From positions 1 to 45,152 of the forward strand of contig NZ_BCYU01000035.1 of the NCBI RefSeq assembly GCF_001598355.1: 45,152 nt of DNA, given 5' to 3'. The position numbers were made by a program, and so were the translations under genes. Positions within the stretch are counted from its first letter, which is position 1; every line of letters begins with the position of its first letter. Below the pieces are notes generated by a model that saw only the letters and a program-made list of their open reading frames with translations, was not told the origin of the DNA and searched no databases. The DNA is from Sphingomonas asaccharolytica NBRC 15499. Lineage in GTDB: Bacteria > Pseudomonadota > Alphaproteobacteria > Sphingomonadales > Sphingomonadaceae. Below are positions 16,206-24,616 of the stretch, one piece after another.

Positions 16206-16626
16206 CGCCGACCTGATCGAAGCGAGCCTGTTCGCGCTGGACGGCCGTGAGGCCGCAATGCGCGAGCTGTTGTTCGACCGCTTCCTCGCCCGCTTCCCCG
16301 AGCGCCGCGCGATCTTCATGCACGTCGACGCGACCTCGGTCCGAATGACCGACGAGACGCTGCAATGGCTCCATGGGCTCGCCCAGGACCGGAAATGGGT
16401 CTGGAGCCAGGTCGCCGAACTCGTCTTCAATCACCGCAATTACGGCGAGCTGCGCCAGGACGAATATGATGTGTTCGTCGACTTCGCGATCGATGCGCTG
16501 CGCGACACTATCGACACCTGGAACGGGGCAACCGAGGGTGCGTGGCGGCGGCAAGCGGCGACGCTGAAGACACTGATCGCGCGGGCACGCGCCGAATGGG
16601 CGGCGTCGCCGCTCGCATTTTCCTGA
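16198..16626 (+). CDS. divergent globin-like protein
   Basis: The 142-residue product is nearly all helical. The C-terminal half lines up by eye with bacterial globins and the globin domain of flavohemoglobins: LVFNHRNYGELRQDEYDVF matches the F-helix region, with H79 as the candidate proximal haem ligand, followed by the G/H helices (FAIDALRDTIDTWNG and AWRRQAATL). The N-terminal FDRFLARFPERRAIF resembles the B/C corner. There is no signal peptide or reductase domain. The start codon overlaps the symporter stop by eight bases, so the two are coupled. Oxygen or NO sensing/detoxification is possible; confidence rests on pattern only. Confidence 0.6.
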   Translation: MSDADLIEASLFALDGREAAMRELLFDRFLARFPERRAIFMHVDATSVRMTDETLQWLHGLAQDRKWVWSQVAELVFNHRNYGELRQDEYDVFVDFAIDALRDTIDTWNGATEGAWRRQAATLKTLIARARAEWAASPLAFS

Positions 16627-16642
16627 TCGGGGGACGCAATAG

Positions 16643-18085
16643 ATGACGAAACAGGTTCTGGCACTTGTCGCCGCGGTCGCCATCGCGGTTCCAGCCGCGG
16701 CGCAGGATAAGGACCTGACGACGCGGGTCGAGGCGACGCTGGCGCAGCTGGCTGGACCCGGTACGCGCTTCGGCATCGTCGTGGTCGACGATCAGGGCCG
16801 TGACGTGGTCGCGATCAATCCCGACGCGCGCTTCATCCCGGCGTCGAACACCAAGATGTTCACCACCGCCACCGCGCTGACGACGATGGGCGATCTCACC
16901 CAGCCCGACACCACCGGCGGCGCGGCGGTACGGCTCGACGGGCGCGAAGTCGTGCTGATCGGCAATGGCGATGCACGGCTGTCGGGCGCCGACGATTGCA
17001 CGGTCGATTGCCTGACGACGCTCGCCGATGCGGTCGCGCAAAAGACCCGCGTGGTCGGCGACGTGATCGGCGACGACACCCTCCTGCCCGACGAGCGCTG
17101 GGGCCCGGGGATGAGCTGGAACAACATCCCGACGCGTTCCGGCACCGCCACCTCGGCGCTGACGATGGACGATAATGAATTGCCGGTGACCGTGACACCG
17201 GGCGCGGTCGGCGCGGTGCCCAAGGTCGAACTGCCGGCTTATTACACGGTCGACAATCGCCTGATGACCGTCGCGGGCAGCAAGAATTCGGTCGAGTTCG
17301 ATCGCGCGCCCAATGGCTATGAGCTTCGCCTGACCGGCACGATCGGCGCCGATGCCAAGCCCGACAAATTGCGCGTCGGGATCGACGATCCGGCGCGCTA
17401 CGCCGCCTGGCGCTTCGCCAATCTGCTCAAGGCACGCGGGGTCAAGGTCACCGGCACGGTCGGCGTCCGCCATCGCCCGCTGATGCCCAGCGACGATCCC
17501 GCGATCCGCGGCAACGCCCCGCCCGCGCGGCCGCCGCTGCCGCCGGTGCTCGCCAAGCTGACGCCGCCGCCGCTGATGGACGACATGCATCTGACGATGA
17601 AGGTCAGCCAGAATCTTCATGCCGAACTCTTCCTGCGCCGCTCGTCGCTGGTCGCTGGCAGCGGATCGATCGCCGATGGTCAGGTCGCGGTGCGCGCGAT
17701 GCTCGCCAAGGCCGGCGTACCGCGCGCGGCGTTCGATTTCTCCGACGGCTCGGGCATGTCGAGCTACAATCGCGTCGCCCCGCGCGGCGCGGTGATCATG
17801 CTGCGCTGGATCGCGACCCAGCCCTGGGGCGCGGCCTGGCGCGAGACGCTGCCGGTCGGCGGCGTCGACGGCACGCTGGCGAAGCGTTTCGGCGGCACGC
17901 TGCTCGACCATAAATTGTTCGCCAAGACCGGCACGCTCAACGCCTCGGCCGGCCTGTCCGGCTATATGATCGCCAAGAGCGGCCGCACGCTGACCTTCTC
18001 GACCTATGCCAACGACATCCCGCCAGGCGTCGAGGCGACCAAGGCAGTGGACGCCGCGCTGGAGCTGATCGCCGCGGAGAATTGA
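16643..18085 (+). CDS. dacB: D-alanyl-D-alanine carboxypeptidase/endopeptidase, PBP4 type
   Basis: PBP4 enzymes trim D-Ala from peptidoglycan stem peptides and cut cross-links in the periplasm. The 480-residue product has a signal peptide (VLALVAAVAIAVPAAA, cut near residue 20) and all three active-site motifs: S68-N-T-K71 (SxxK), the SGMSSYN box (SxN) and FAKTGTLNASAGLSGY (KTG). The insert between the first and second motif is long, as in class C low-molecular-mass PBPs (peptidase family S13). It follows the globin gene by 16 bases and closes a run of envelope-peptide genes. Confidence 0.92.
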   Translation: MTKQVLALVAAVAIAVPAAAQDKDLTTRVEATLAQLAGPGTRFGIVVVDDQGRDVVAINPDARFIPASNTKMFTTATALTTMGDLTQPDTTGGAAVRLDGREVVLIGNGDARLSGADDCTVDCLTTLADAVAQKTRVVGDVIGDDTLLPDERWGPGMSWNNIPTRSGTATSALTMDDNELPVTVTPGAVGAVPKVELPAYYTVDNRLMTVAGSKNSVEFDRAPNGYELRLTGTIGADAKPDKLRVGIDDPARYAAWRFANLLKARGVKVTGTVGVRHRPLMPSDDPAIRGNAPPARPPLPPVLAKLTPPPLMDDMHLTMKVSQNLHAELFLRRSSLVAGSGSIADGQVAVRAMLAKAGVPRAAFDFSDGSGMSSYNRVAPRGAVIMLRWIATQPWGAAWRETLPVGGVDGTLAKRFGGTLLDHKLFAKTGTLNASAGLSGYMIAKSGRTLTFSTYANDIPPGVEATKAVDAALELIAAEN

Positions 18086-18227
18086 AAAGAGGACGTCGGC
18101 GACGGGTCGTCCATACGCCGCGCGACAATCAATGCCTAGCGTAGCCGGTCGGGACGAGTGCGAACGCCTGCCGTCGACGGGAAACGGTCGGACCGCTCCG
18201 GCAAGAGATCAAGAGTAGCACCCGGCG
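18086..18227. other. convergent intergenic gap
   Basis: This 142-base gap lies between the converging PBP4 gene and the secreted orphan gene. A weak stem (GGACG at about 18091 with CGTCC at about 18110) lies just after the PBP4 stop and could help end transcription. I see no gene in it. Confidence 0.3.
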
Positions 18228-18926
18228 TCATTGCGCCGGAACACCCATGTTTTTCCTTACATCTTCCAGCTTGAGAGGCTGTGCCGGCAATGCGAAGCGC
18301 GCGGCCGGTATTGTGTCCTCGCTGATGGCATCGAGTTGCATGCCGGTGAATACCAGAGGAGCCCCGGTCTTCAGAATTTCCTGCATGTTCTTGAATGGGT
18401 TCGAGTCGCCGAGCACCTGACCCATCATCGCGACCGACATGTCGAATTGATGCGCCATGGCAGCACCGAGTGGCGCCAGCTGGGGGTCGGTGCTGATCAC
18501 GACGATGGGCTCGCCGATTGGAGCGCCGCTGGTTTCTTTACCGCTGTAATATGCAATTCCCTGGCGACCTCTGATCGTTACCACGCCTCCCTTTACCAGT
18601 CGCCACGCGGGCGCATCCTTGCCCTTGTCCGCTGGCAAGTTCGGCATCATCTTTTTCATCTGTTCGGCCATCACTGTGGCCATGTCCTCGACGCGCATTA
18701 CCGCCGGACCGTTGAAACTGGCCTGAATGATATAGCCGTGACCGTCATGCGTGATGAAATAGCTGTTCGGATTGGAAGTGGCCCCTCGCACATCGCCATT
18801 CGAGGCGACTTCGATTTTCAGGGTCATGGCGTTGTTGAGACCGACATAATTTCCCGTGATGTCCGCGGAAGCTGGCGCGCCCAGGGCCAACAGCGAGATG
18901 ACGGACGATCGTACAACAAGGTTCAT
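18228..18926 (-). CDS. secreted protein of unknown function
   Basis: The product (232 residues from ATG 18926) has a signal peptide (MNLVVRSSVISLLALGAPAS, cut after ASA near residue 22) and no further membrane helix or lipobox. The mature part looks like small beta-rich units (ITGNYVGLNNAMTLKIEVAS, then THDGHGYIIQASFNGPAVMR) followed by a helical Met-rich stretch (MAEQMKKMMPNLPADKGK). I do not recognise the family. AAGGGG six bases before ATG 18926 favours this start over longer ones at 18941 and 18983. Base composition is more AT-rich than its neighbours, hinting at recent acquisition or weak selection. Confidence 0.7.
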   Translation of the reverse strand: MNLVVRSSVISLLALGAPASADITGNYVGLNNAMTLKIEVASNGDVRGATSNPNSYFITHDGHGYIIQASFNGPAVMRVEDMATVMAEQMKKMMPNLPADKGKDAPAWRLVKGGVVTIRGRQGIAYYSGKETSGAPIGEPIVVISTDPQLAPLGAAMAHQFDMSVAMMGQVLGDSNPFKNMQEILKTGAPLVFTGMQLDAISEDTIPAARFALPAQPLKLEDVRKNMGVPAQ

Positions 18927-19167
18927 GAGAAGCCCCTTCATCAAACGGGCCGCACATATGCGCTGATGCACGAATGTCGACAATCGAGCTTACGTTCATT
19001 CCTGCTGGGCGTAGACCGTTGCTGTGGCGCGCAGGCCAGTTCCGCCGACGGGATTTCCACAAAGTCCGCCTAGCTCAAATGACGGCCATCGCATCGTCGG
19101 AATCCCCGACCCGAACGGCGCCCGATCAGACCCCACGCATCGCCCATTAAAAAAATTTGCGAAGCCA
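18927..19167. other. divergent intergenic region
   Basis: This stretch between the secreted orphan gene and the ECF42-type promoter has an A-rich run at about 19147-19157. A TGTCGACA palindrome lies at about 18975-18982, but it lacks a suitably spaced -10 element. I see no RNA or protein gene. Confidence 0.3.
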
Positions 19168-19194
19168 TGTCGATTTCCGACAAGCTCGTTCGTC
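19168..19194 (+). promoter_or_regulatory. candidate ECF42-type promoter
   Basis: TGTCGA (19168-19173), a 17-base spacer, then CGTC (19191-19194). As I recall, ECF42 promoters studied in Streptomyces share TGTCGA at -35 and CG(A/T)C at -10, and sit before DGPF genes. Here it is followed by AAGGAG at 19230-19235 and the DGPF gene at 19243. An ECF42-type sigma factor lies two genes downstream, so autoregulation is likely. Confidence 0.6.
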
Positions 19195-19242
19195 GTCCCG
19201 ATGAGACGCCAATTGGGGCCGGCTCGAGCAAGGAGACTGACG

Positions 19243-19671
19243 ATGCGTGTCATGATGCTGGTGAAATCCACCAAGGAGACCGAAACGGGCCTGGCGCCCA
19301 CGCCCGAGATGCTCGAGGCGTTCGCGGCGATGGACCGGTTCACCGAGGAACTGGTCGAGGCCGGCGTCTTCATCGCCGGTGCCGGGCTCAAGCCCAGCGC
19401 CGACTCCAAGCGCATCGCTTATGAGGGCGCCGGCAATACGGTGATCGACGGGCCGTTCGCCGAGGCGCGCGAGCTGGTCGCGGGCTTTGCGATCTGGGAC
19501 GTCAAGGACTTGGACGAGGCCGTGGCCTGGGCCAGGCGCTGCCCGATGATGGATGGCAGCGTGGTCGAGCTCCGGCCGTTCTACGAAGCAGCCGACCTGG
19601 CCGACTTCGTGACGCCCGAGGAGCTCGCCAATCCGCGCGGCGGCGACCGCGGCAAGCTCGGCGTCGCCTGA
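19243..19671 (+). CDS. YCII-related protein with DGPF motif, ECF42 partner
   Basis: The 142-residue product is a ferredoxin-like YCII fold protein: it opens MRVMMLVKSTKETETG, has the name-giving D69-G-P-F72 motif (VIDGPFAEARELVAGF) and a C-terminal AVAWARRCPM helix. DGPF proteins are the conserved neighbours and targets of ECF42 sigma factors; their biochemical role is unclear. The frame is open upstream to 19024, but AAGGAG seven bases before ATG 19243 and the promoter at 19168-19194 settle the start. The order is DGPF, GST, sigma factor, all on one strand with short gaps. Confidence 0.9.
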   Translation: MRVMMLVKSTKETETGLAPTPEMLEAFAAMDRFTEELVEAGVFIAGAGLKPSADSKRIAYEGAGNTVIDGPFAEARELVAGFAIWDVKDLDEAVAWARRCPMMDGSVVELRPFYEAADLADFVTPEELANPRGGDRGKLGVA

Positions 19672-19770
19672 TCGACCCCGGCCGGAGGGGCACATCCCCT
19701 CCGCAAGCCGCAACTCTGCGGTGCTGACGACCAATATGTCGACGCGCCATGCCACCATCGGAGACTGACG

Positions 19771-20418
19771 ATGACCATCACCATCACCGCGTTCGAACGG
19801 TCGCCCGACGGCGGCAAGGGGCTGGCGCGCGACACCCGCGTTCGCTGGGCGCTCGAGGAAGCGGAACTGCCGTACGATGTCCGGTTCGTTTCCTTCGCCG
19901 AGATGAAGCAACCCGCGCATTTGGCCGTGCATCCGTTCGGCCAGATCCCCACGTTCGAGGATGGCGACCTCACGCTGTTCGAGACGGGCGCGATCGTCTT
20001 CCATATCGCCGAGCGGCACACCAACCTGTTACCGGCAGACCCCGATGCCCGGGCGCGCGCGGTCACCTGGATGTTCGCCGCGCTCAGCAGCGTCGAGCCG
20101 CCGGTCCTCGACCTCCAGACCGCCAAATTCGCGGAAGGCGACAAGCCCTGGGCGCAGGAGCGGATGCCGCTGGTGTTCGACCGTATCCGCGCCCGGCTGC
20201 GTCAGCTTGCCGATCGCCTGGGCGATGCCGAGTGGCTCGAAAGCAGCTTCAGCGCGGGCGACTTGTTGATGGTGTCGGTGCTGCTCCGGCTCAGAATGTC
20301 GGGCATCCTCGATGAGTTTCCAACCCTGGCCGCTTATGTCGCGCGCGGCGAAGCGCGCCCCGCGTACAAGCGCGCGTTCGCCGCGCAATTGGCGGTCAAC
20401 GCCCCACCCACCGACTGA
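19771..20418 (+). CDS. glutathione S-transferase family protein
   Basis: The product (215 residues) has a thioredoxin-like N-terminal domain with the cis-proline region FGQIPTFEDGDLTLFETGAI (the ETGAI part is where most GSTs have ESxAI) and an all-helical C-terminal domain carrying FSAGDLLMVSVL, the N-capping region with Asp. These enzymes conjugate or reduce electrophiles with glutathione. GGAG at 19760-19763 precedes the ATG by seven bases. Another TGTCGA lies at 19737-19742, but without a matching -10. Placement between a DGPF gene and its sigma factor suggests it belongs to the same regulon. Confidence 0.88.
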   Translation: MTITITAFERSPDGGKGLARDTRVRWALEEAELPYDVRFVSFAEMKQPAHLAVHPFGQIPTFEDGDLTLFETGAIVFHIAERHTNLLPADPDARARAVTWMFAALSSVEPPVLDLQTAKFAEGDKPWAQERMPLVFDRIRARLRQLADRLGDAEWLESSFSAGDLLMVSVLLRLRMSGILDEFPTLAAYVARGEARPAYKRAFAAQLAVNAPPTD

Positions 20419-20466
20419 CCGATCGGCCGCTTGCGTCGCCGCCGCCCCTGACGGACAAGGGGCGGC

Positions 20467-21747
20467 GTGACCGCAGGCGAGACGCACCCAGGCGAAACCC
20501 ATCGGGCGATCGAGGCGACCTTTCGCATCGAACGGGCCAGGCTGGTCGCGGGTCTGGCGCGGATGGTGCGCGACATCGACCGTGCCGAAGAGCTGGCGCA
20601 GGAAGCGCTGGTCGTTGCCCTGTCCGATTGGCCGAAGACCGGCGTTCCGGCCAATCCGGGGGCCTGGCTGATGGCCGTCGCCAAGCGGCGTGCGATCGAC
20701 GCCATCCGGCACGACCAGATGCGCGATCGCAAGCATGAGGAAATCGCACGAACGCTGGACGAGGAAGCCGAGGATGCGACCGCGGCGCTCGACGCCGCGC
20801 TCGACGACGATCTCGGCGACGAATTGCTCGGGCTGATCTTCACTGCCTGCCACCCGATGCTGTCGCGTGAGGCGCGCGCCGCGCTTACCTTGCGCGTGGT
20901 CGGCGGCCTGACCACCGACGAGATCGCGCGTGCCTTTCTGTCCAGCGAGGCGACGATCGCGCAGCGTATCGTCCGTGCGAAGAAAGCGATCGCCCAGGCC
21001 GGTCTGGCGTTCGACGTGCCGCGCGGCGGCGAACGAGCAGCGCGGCTGTCGTCGGTGCTCGAGGTCATCTACCTCATCTTCAACGAAGGCTATGCGGCGA
21101 CGGCGGGTGACGATTTGGTCCGGCCGGCGCTGGCGCGCGAGGCACAGCGGCTCGGCCGCATCCTGGCGGGGCTGTTGCCCGAGGAACCTGAAGTGCTTGG
21201 CTTGCTGGCGTTGATGGAGATCCAGGCGTCGCGCCTCGGCGCGCGAACCGGGCCGGACGGCGCCTTCGTGACCCTCACCGAGCAGGATCGGTCGCGCTGG
21301 GACGGGTTGCTGATCCAGCGGGGGCTCGACGCCCTCGCCCGCGCCGAGGCGCTGGGTGGTCGCGGGCCTTATGTGCTGCAAGCCGCGCTCGCCGCCTGCC
21401 ACGCCCGCGCGCGCCGGGCGGTCGATACCGACTGGCCCCGTATCGCCGCGCTCTATGACCGGCTGCGCGTGGTGACGCCCTCGCCCGTGGTCGATCTCAA
21501 CCGCGCCATCGCCCACAGCATGGCGTTCGGACCCGACGCCGGCCTCAAGCTGGTGGACGAGATTGCCGACGCCGACGCGCTACGCAATTATGCTCCCTTC
21601 CCGGCGGCGCGAGGCGACTTCCTGTTCCGGGCCGGCCGGTTGGTCGAAGCACGGTCGGCGTTCGGGGCTGCCGCCGCGCTTACCCGCAACCTGCGCGAAA
21701 GAGCGTTTCTGCTCGCCCGGGCGGATGCCTGCGACGGTCAGGACTGA
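20467..21747 (+). CDS. ECF42-type RNA polymerase sigma factor with C-terminal extension
   Basis: The 426-residue product is an extracytoplasmic-function sigma factor with region 2 at about residues 17-85 (DRAEELAQEALVVAL, then PGAWLMAVAKRRAIDAIRH) and region 4 at about 120-178 (ALTLRVVGGLTTDEIARAFL, then AQRIVRAKKAI). It continues into the roughly 230-residue extension typical of ECF42 (DUF6596), including NEGY at 206-209 and DRSRWD at 273-278. In this group the extension, not an anti-sigma factor, is thought to control activity. The start is GTG 20467 with AAGGGG just upstream. No anti-sigma gene is nearby, which agrees with the group. Confidence 0.9.
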   Translation: MTAGETHPGETHRAIEATFRIERARLVAGLARMVRDIDRAEELAQEALVVALSDWPKTGVPANPGAWLMAVAKRRAIDAIRHDQMRDRKHEEIARTLDEEAEDATAALDAALDDDLGDELLGLIFTACHPMLSREARAALTLRVVGGLTTDEIARAFLSSEATIAQRIVRAKKAIAQAGLAFDVPRGGERAARLSSVLEVIYLIFNEGYAATAGDDLVRPALAREAQRLGRILAGLLPEEPEVLGLLALMEIQASRLGARTGPDGAFVTLTEQDRSRWDGLLIQRGLDALARAEALGGRGPYVLQAALAACHARARRAVDTDWPRIAALYDRLRVVTPSPVVDLNRAIAHSMAFGPDAGLKLVDEIADADALRNYAPFPAARGDFLFRAGRLVEARSAFGAAAALTRNLRERAFLLARADACDGQD

Positions 21748-21768
21748 CGCCAATCGACCGACACCATG

Positions 21769-22788
21769 TCAAAGCTGGCGTTGGGCGTCCCAAGCGGCGA
21801 TCACCGCGTCACCGGTCGCTGGCCTGACCTCGAAGATGCTCTTCCCCGCCTCGCTGTGCCGCGACGGATGGACGCGGTTGGTCAGCAAGGTCCAGGCGAT
21901 CCCGCGCTCAAAATCGACCCACAGCCCGGTGCCGGTGAAGCCGGTATGCCCGATCGTCTCGCCCGAGCAGGCCGGCCCGCCCGACCAGCCATCGAAGCGC
22001 CGTTCCCAGCCGCAGGTGCGGTGCTCGTAGAAGGGCGTACGGATCGCCTCGATCATCGCCGGCGAGGCGCCGCTGCCGTCGAGCAGCCCCTGCGCGAAAT
22101 CGAGCACGCCCGCCACCGTCCCGAACAGCCCGGCGTGGCCAGTCTCTCCGCCCATCGCGAAGCAATTCTCGTCGTGCACTTCGCCCTTGAGCACGCGCCC
22201 ACGCCACTGGCAGAGCTCGGTAGCCACTGCGGGACCGGGCGGCGGGCCGTAGCTCAGTCCCGCGCCGAGCGGCCAGGCCGAGAGCGGCTGCCCGGTGATC
22301 CGCTCGATCGCGATCCCCAACAGGATGAAGTTGATGTCCGAATAGACCGGCGGGCCGTGCCGCCATTCGCGCTGCAGCACGAACGCGCGTAACCGCGCCG
22401 GGTCGCCGCCATAGGTGTAGATCGGCTCGACCGCCGGCAGGAAGCTGCGATGCGCCAGGCAGTCGCGAAAGGTGAGCTTGCGCTCGGCGGCGTTGGCGAC
22501 ATCGTATTGGCGCAGATCGGGGATCGCATCGGTCAGCGGCCGGTCTAGATCGAGCCTGCCTTGATCGGCGAGGCGCAAGATCATCGTCGTCGTAGCGATC
22601 ACTTTCGATACCGAGGCGAGGTCGAACCAATGGTCGAGCGTCAGCACCTCGGGCTCGGGCAGCAATGCGGCCATCCCGGCATGCGCCACCCAGCGCTGCC
22701 CGTCGGCTGCCACCACGCCCAGGGTCGCGCCGGGAATCCTGCCCGCCGCGACCGCGGTGGCGGCGGGAGCGAAGGCCTGTTCGATCAT
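21769..22788 (-). CDS. serine hydrolase, beta-lactamase/penicillin-binding fold, paired with AmpG
   Basis: The 339-residue product has S59-V-S-K62 (SxxK), Y149-S-D151 in place of YxN, and the C-terminal HTG box (GHTGFTGTGLWVDF). This is the class C/EstB-like superfamily. No signal peptide is visible, so it is probably cytoplasmic, unlike the serine hydrolase at 12090. It overlaps the AmpG-like permease gene by four bases (ATGA) and is downstream of it, so a role in processing imported muropeptides (amide or peptide cleavage during cell-wall recycling) is inferred. An esterase role is the alternative. Confidence 0.85.
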   Translation of the reverse strand: MIEQAFAPAATAVAAGRIPGATLGVVAADGQRWVAHAGMAALLPEPEVLTLDHWFDLASVSKVIATTTMILRLADQGRLDLDRPLTDAIPDLRQYDVANAAERKLTFRDCLAHRSFLPAVEPIYTYGGDPARLRAFVLQREWRHGPPVYSDINFILLGIAIERITGQPLSAWPLGAGLSYGPPPGPAVATELCQWRGRVLKGEVHDENCFAMGGETGHAGLFGTVAGVLDFAQGLLDGSGASPAMIEAIRTPFYEHRTCGWERRFDGWSGGPACSGETIGHTGFTGTGLWVDFERGIAWTLLTNRVHPSRHSEAGKSIFEVRPATGDAVIAAWDAQRQL

Positions 22789-24356
22789 GCTGCCACGGCT
22801 CCGGTCGCGTTGGGATCGTCATCGGGCCGCGGTTTCGCACGGACAATGAACGGCAGCAGGACCAGCACCGCGACGCTCATCGTGCCCGCCATGATGAAGA
22901 AGCCGTCATAGCCGATCGCTTTCTGGAACACTCCCGACAGTCCCGCGAGCAGTCGGGGGATCAGGAAAGCGAGGCCGGAGAACAGCGCATATTGCGCCGC
23001 CGGGTAGCGCGGATTCACCAGCAGCGAGAGGTAGACGACGAACACCGCGCCTTCGAACCCATGGCCGAACTGATCGACCGCCATGGCGAGATAAAGATCG
23101 AGGTCGCCGGATGTCACGCCGAGGCCGAACAGCGAGAACAATACCGGCCCGCCGGGCGTCTGATGCGCGAGCCATGCGAAGATCCAGTTGCTGAGCGCGG
23201 ACATCACCCCGCCGATCACCAGCGCCCAGCCCATCGAGACCCGGGCCGCCAGCAGCCCGCCCAAGGTCACGCCGAGCAACCCCGACACCAGAGCGACGAC
23301 GCCATCGGCCGCGCTGATCTGCTTCAGCCCATAGCCCAGGAAATTGAACATCGGGTGCGACAGCGTGTTCGCCATCACATCGCCGGTGCGATAGATCGAG
23401 ATGAACAACAGGATCGGAATGACGACGAGGCCGTATCGCCACGCCACGTCGACATAGGGCCCGACCGCCAGCGATCGGCGCAGCGGCGCGTGCCAGGGCA
23501 GTTTGCGAAGCCAGGGCACTGCCGCGCCGAGCACCAGGAACGGCAGCAGCCCGAGCCCGGCCACCCAATATTTCATGATGTCGGGATTATCGATCCCGAC
23601 CGAGCCGATCGCGGACAATAATATCCAGCCAATCACCGCGGTCGCCGCGGTTATCGCAGCGATCGCCACCGCGCTGGTCAGCAAACCGGCCAGCAACGCG
23701 GGGATCCGACCGTCGACGCGCCCGCTCTCGGATCGCATCGCGGCCAGTAGCGGGAAAGGCAGGAACGCCAGGACGCCAATGGCCAGATAGGCGAATGTCC
23801 AGTCGGACACCGCAGCGACATAGATTGCGCCGCCGCCGGCCACCACCATCGAGATGCGATAACCCCATTGGTTGACCGCGACGAGCGGCCCCTGCTCTTC
23901 GGCCGTCGGCGCCAGTTCGACGCGCCATCCGTCCGCCGCGATCTCAAGCGTGCTGGTCCAGAAGGCGAGAAGCAATGCGAACAAGGCTGTCAGCGGCAGG
24001 CACTTGTCCGATGCGGTGAACGCCATCCCGATCGTCGACAAGAAGATGCCCAACTGGGACACCATGATCCAGCCGCGCCGCCGCCCCCAGAAGCGGCCGA
24101 ACCCCGGCATGTCGTATTTGTCGAGCAAAGGCGCCCAGGCGAATTTGAACGTCGGCAGCAGCGATACCCAAGCGAAATAGCCGATCGTGACGATGTCGAC
24201 ATTGTGCCGCGCGAGCCGCAGGAACAACACGGTATTGAACATGTAGAATGGCAATCCGGCAGAGAAGCCGAGCAACGCGTATAGCGCCAGCCGCCCGAAG
24301 CCGGGACGTAGCGCCGCGCGTTCCGCCGCACCGGCATCCGCCGCTCCTATCGTCAT
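22785..24356 (-). CDS. ampG: MFS transporter, AmpG-like muropeptide permease
   Basis: AmpG carries anhydromuropeptides from periplasm to cytoplasm for recycling. The 523-residue product has about 12-14 helices and the AmpG-type N-terminal half: LLGFSAGLPFYMFNTVLFL, then TIGYFAWVSLLPTFKFAWAP, then LLDKY and GRRRGWIMVSQ. The helix-4/5 region (FWTSTLEIAADGWRVEL, with GYRISMVVAGGGA) also fits. It shares a four-base overlap with the serine hydrolase downstream. I see no strong ribosome site before the ATG, so the true start could be a little inside. Confidence 0.83.
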   Translation of the reverse strand: MTIGAADAGAAERAALRPGFGRLALYALLGFSAGLPFYMFNTVLFLRLARHNVDIVTIGYFAWVSLLPTFKFAWAPLLDKYDMPGFGRFWGRRRGWIMVSQLGIFLSTIGMAFTASDKCLPLTALFALLLAFWTSTLEIAADGWRVELAPTAEEQGPLVAVNQWGYRISMVVAGGGAIYVAAVSDWTFAYLAIGVLAFLPFPLLAAMRSESGRVDGRIPALLAGLLTSAVAIAAITAATAVIGWILLSAIGSVGIDNPDIMKYWVAGLGLLPFLVLGAAVPWLRKLPWHAPLRRSLAVGPYVDVAWRYGLVVIPILLFISIYRTGDVMANTLSHPMFNFLGYGLKQISAADGVVALVSGLLGVTLGGLLAARVSMGWALVIGGVMSALSNWIFAWLAHQTPGGPVLFSLFGLGVTSGDLDLYLAMAVDQFGHGFEGAVFVVYLSLLVNPRYPAAQYALFSGLAFLIPRLLAGLSGVFQKAIGYDGFFIMAGTMSVAVLVLLPFIVRAKPRPDDDPNATGAVAA

Positions 24357-24616
24357 GCACGCCGTCCGATCTTGCGGCTGATCAAATGCTGCATCGGCGA
24401 TCCTCTCTCAGGCATTGGAGCCACGGTCCGATGCTCGCGGGGCCGCGTCAATGGCTGCGGTGTTGCAACCGCGCAACGCTTTGCCCCTGCCGCACACAAA
24501 AAGGGAACCGGTTTCATCGCTTGGCGCAAAAGGAAGGTGACAAGACCTGTCCATTTTGATGCTTAATGTCGCCAATGAAAGCGCCTCGGGAAGGGCGCGT
24601 CCAGGGGGACCATATC
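24357..24616. other. divergent intergenic region before the TonB-dependent receptor
   Basis: This 260-base region lies between the divergent AmpG-like and TonB-receptor genes. A possible sigma-70-like pair is TGACAA at about 24538 with TTAAT at about 24563; this is weak. AGGGGGA (24603-24609) is the receptor's ribosome site. I see no RNA gene. Confidence 0.3.

Noticed and set aside
19737..19742. Second TGTCGA as an ECF42 promoter for the GST gene
   Set aside because: No CGAC/CGTC lies 16-17 bases downstream; the GST is more simply co-transcribed with the DGPF gene.
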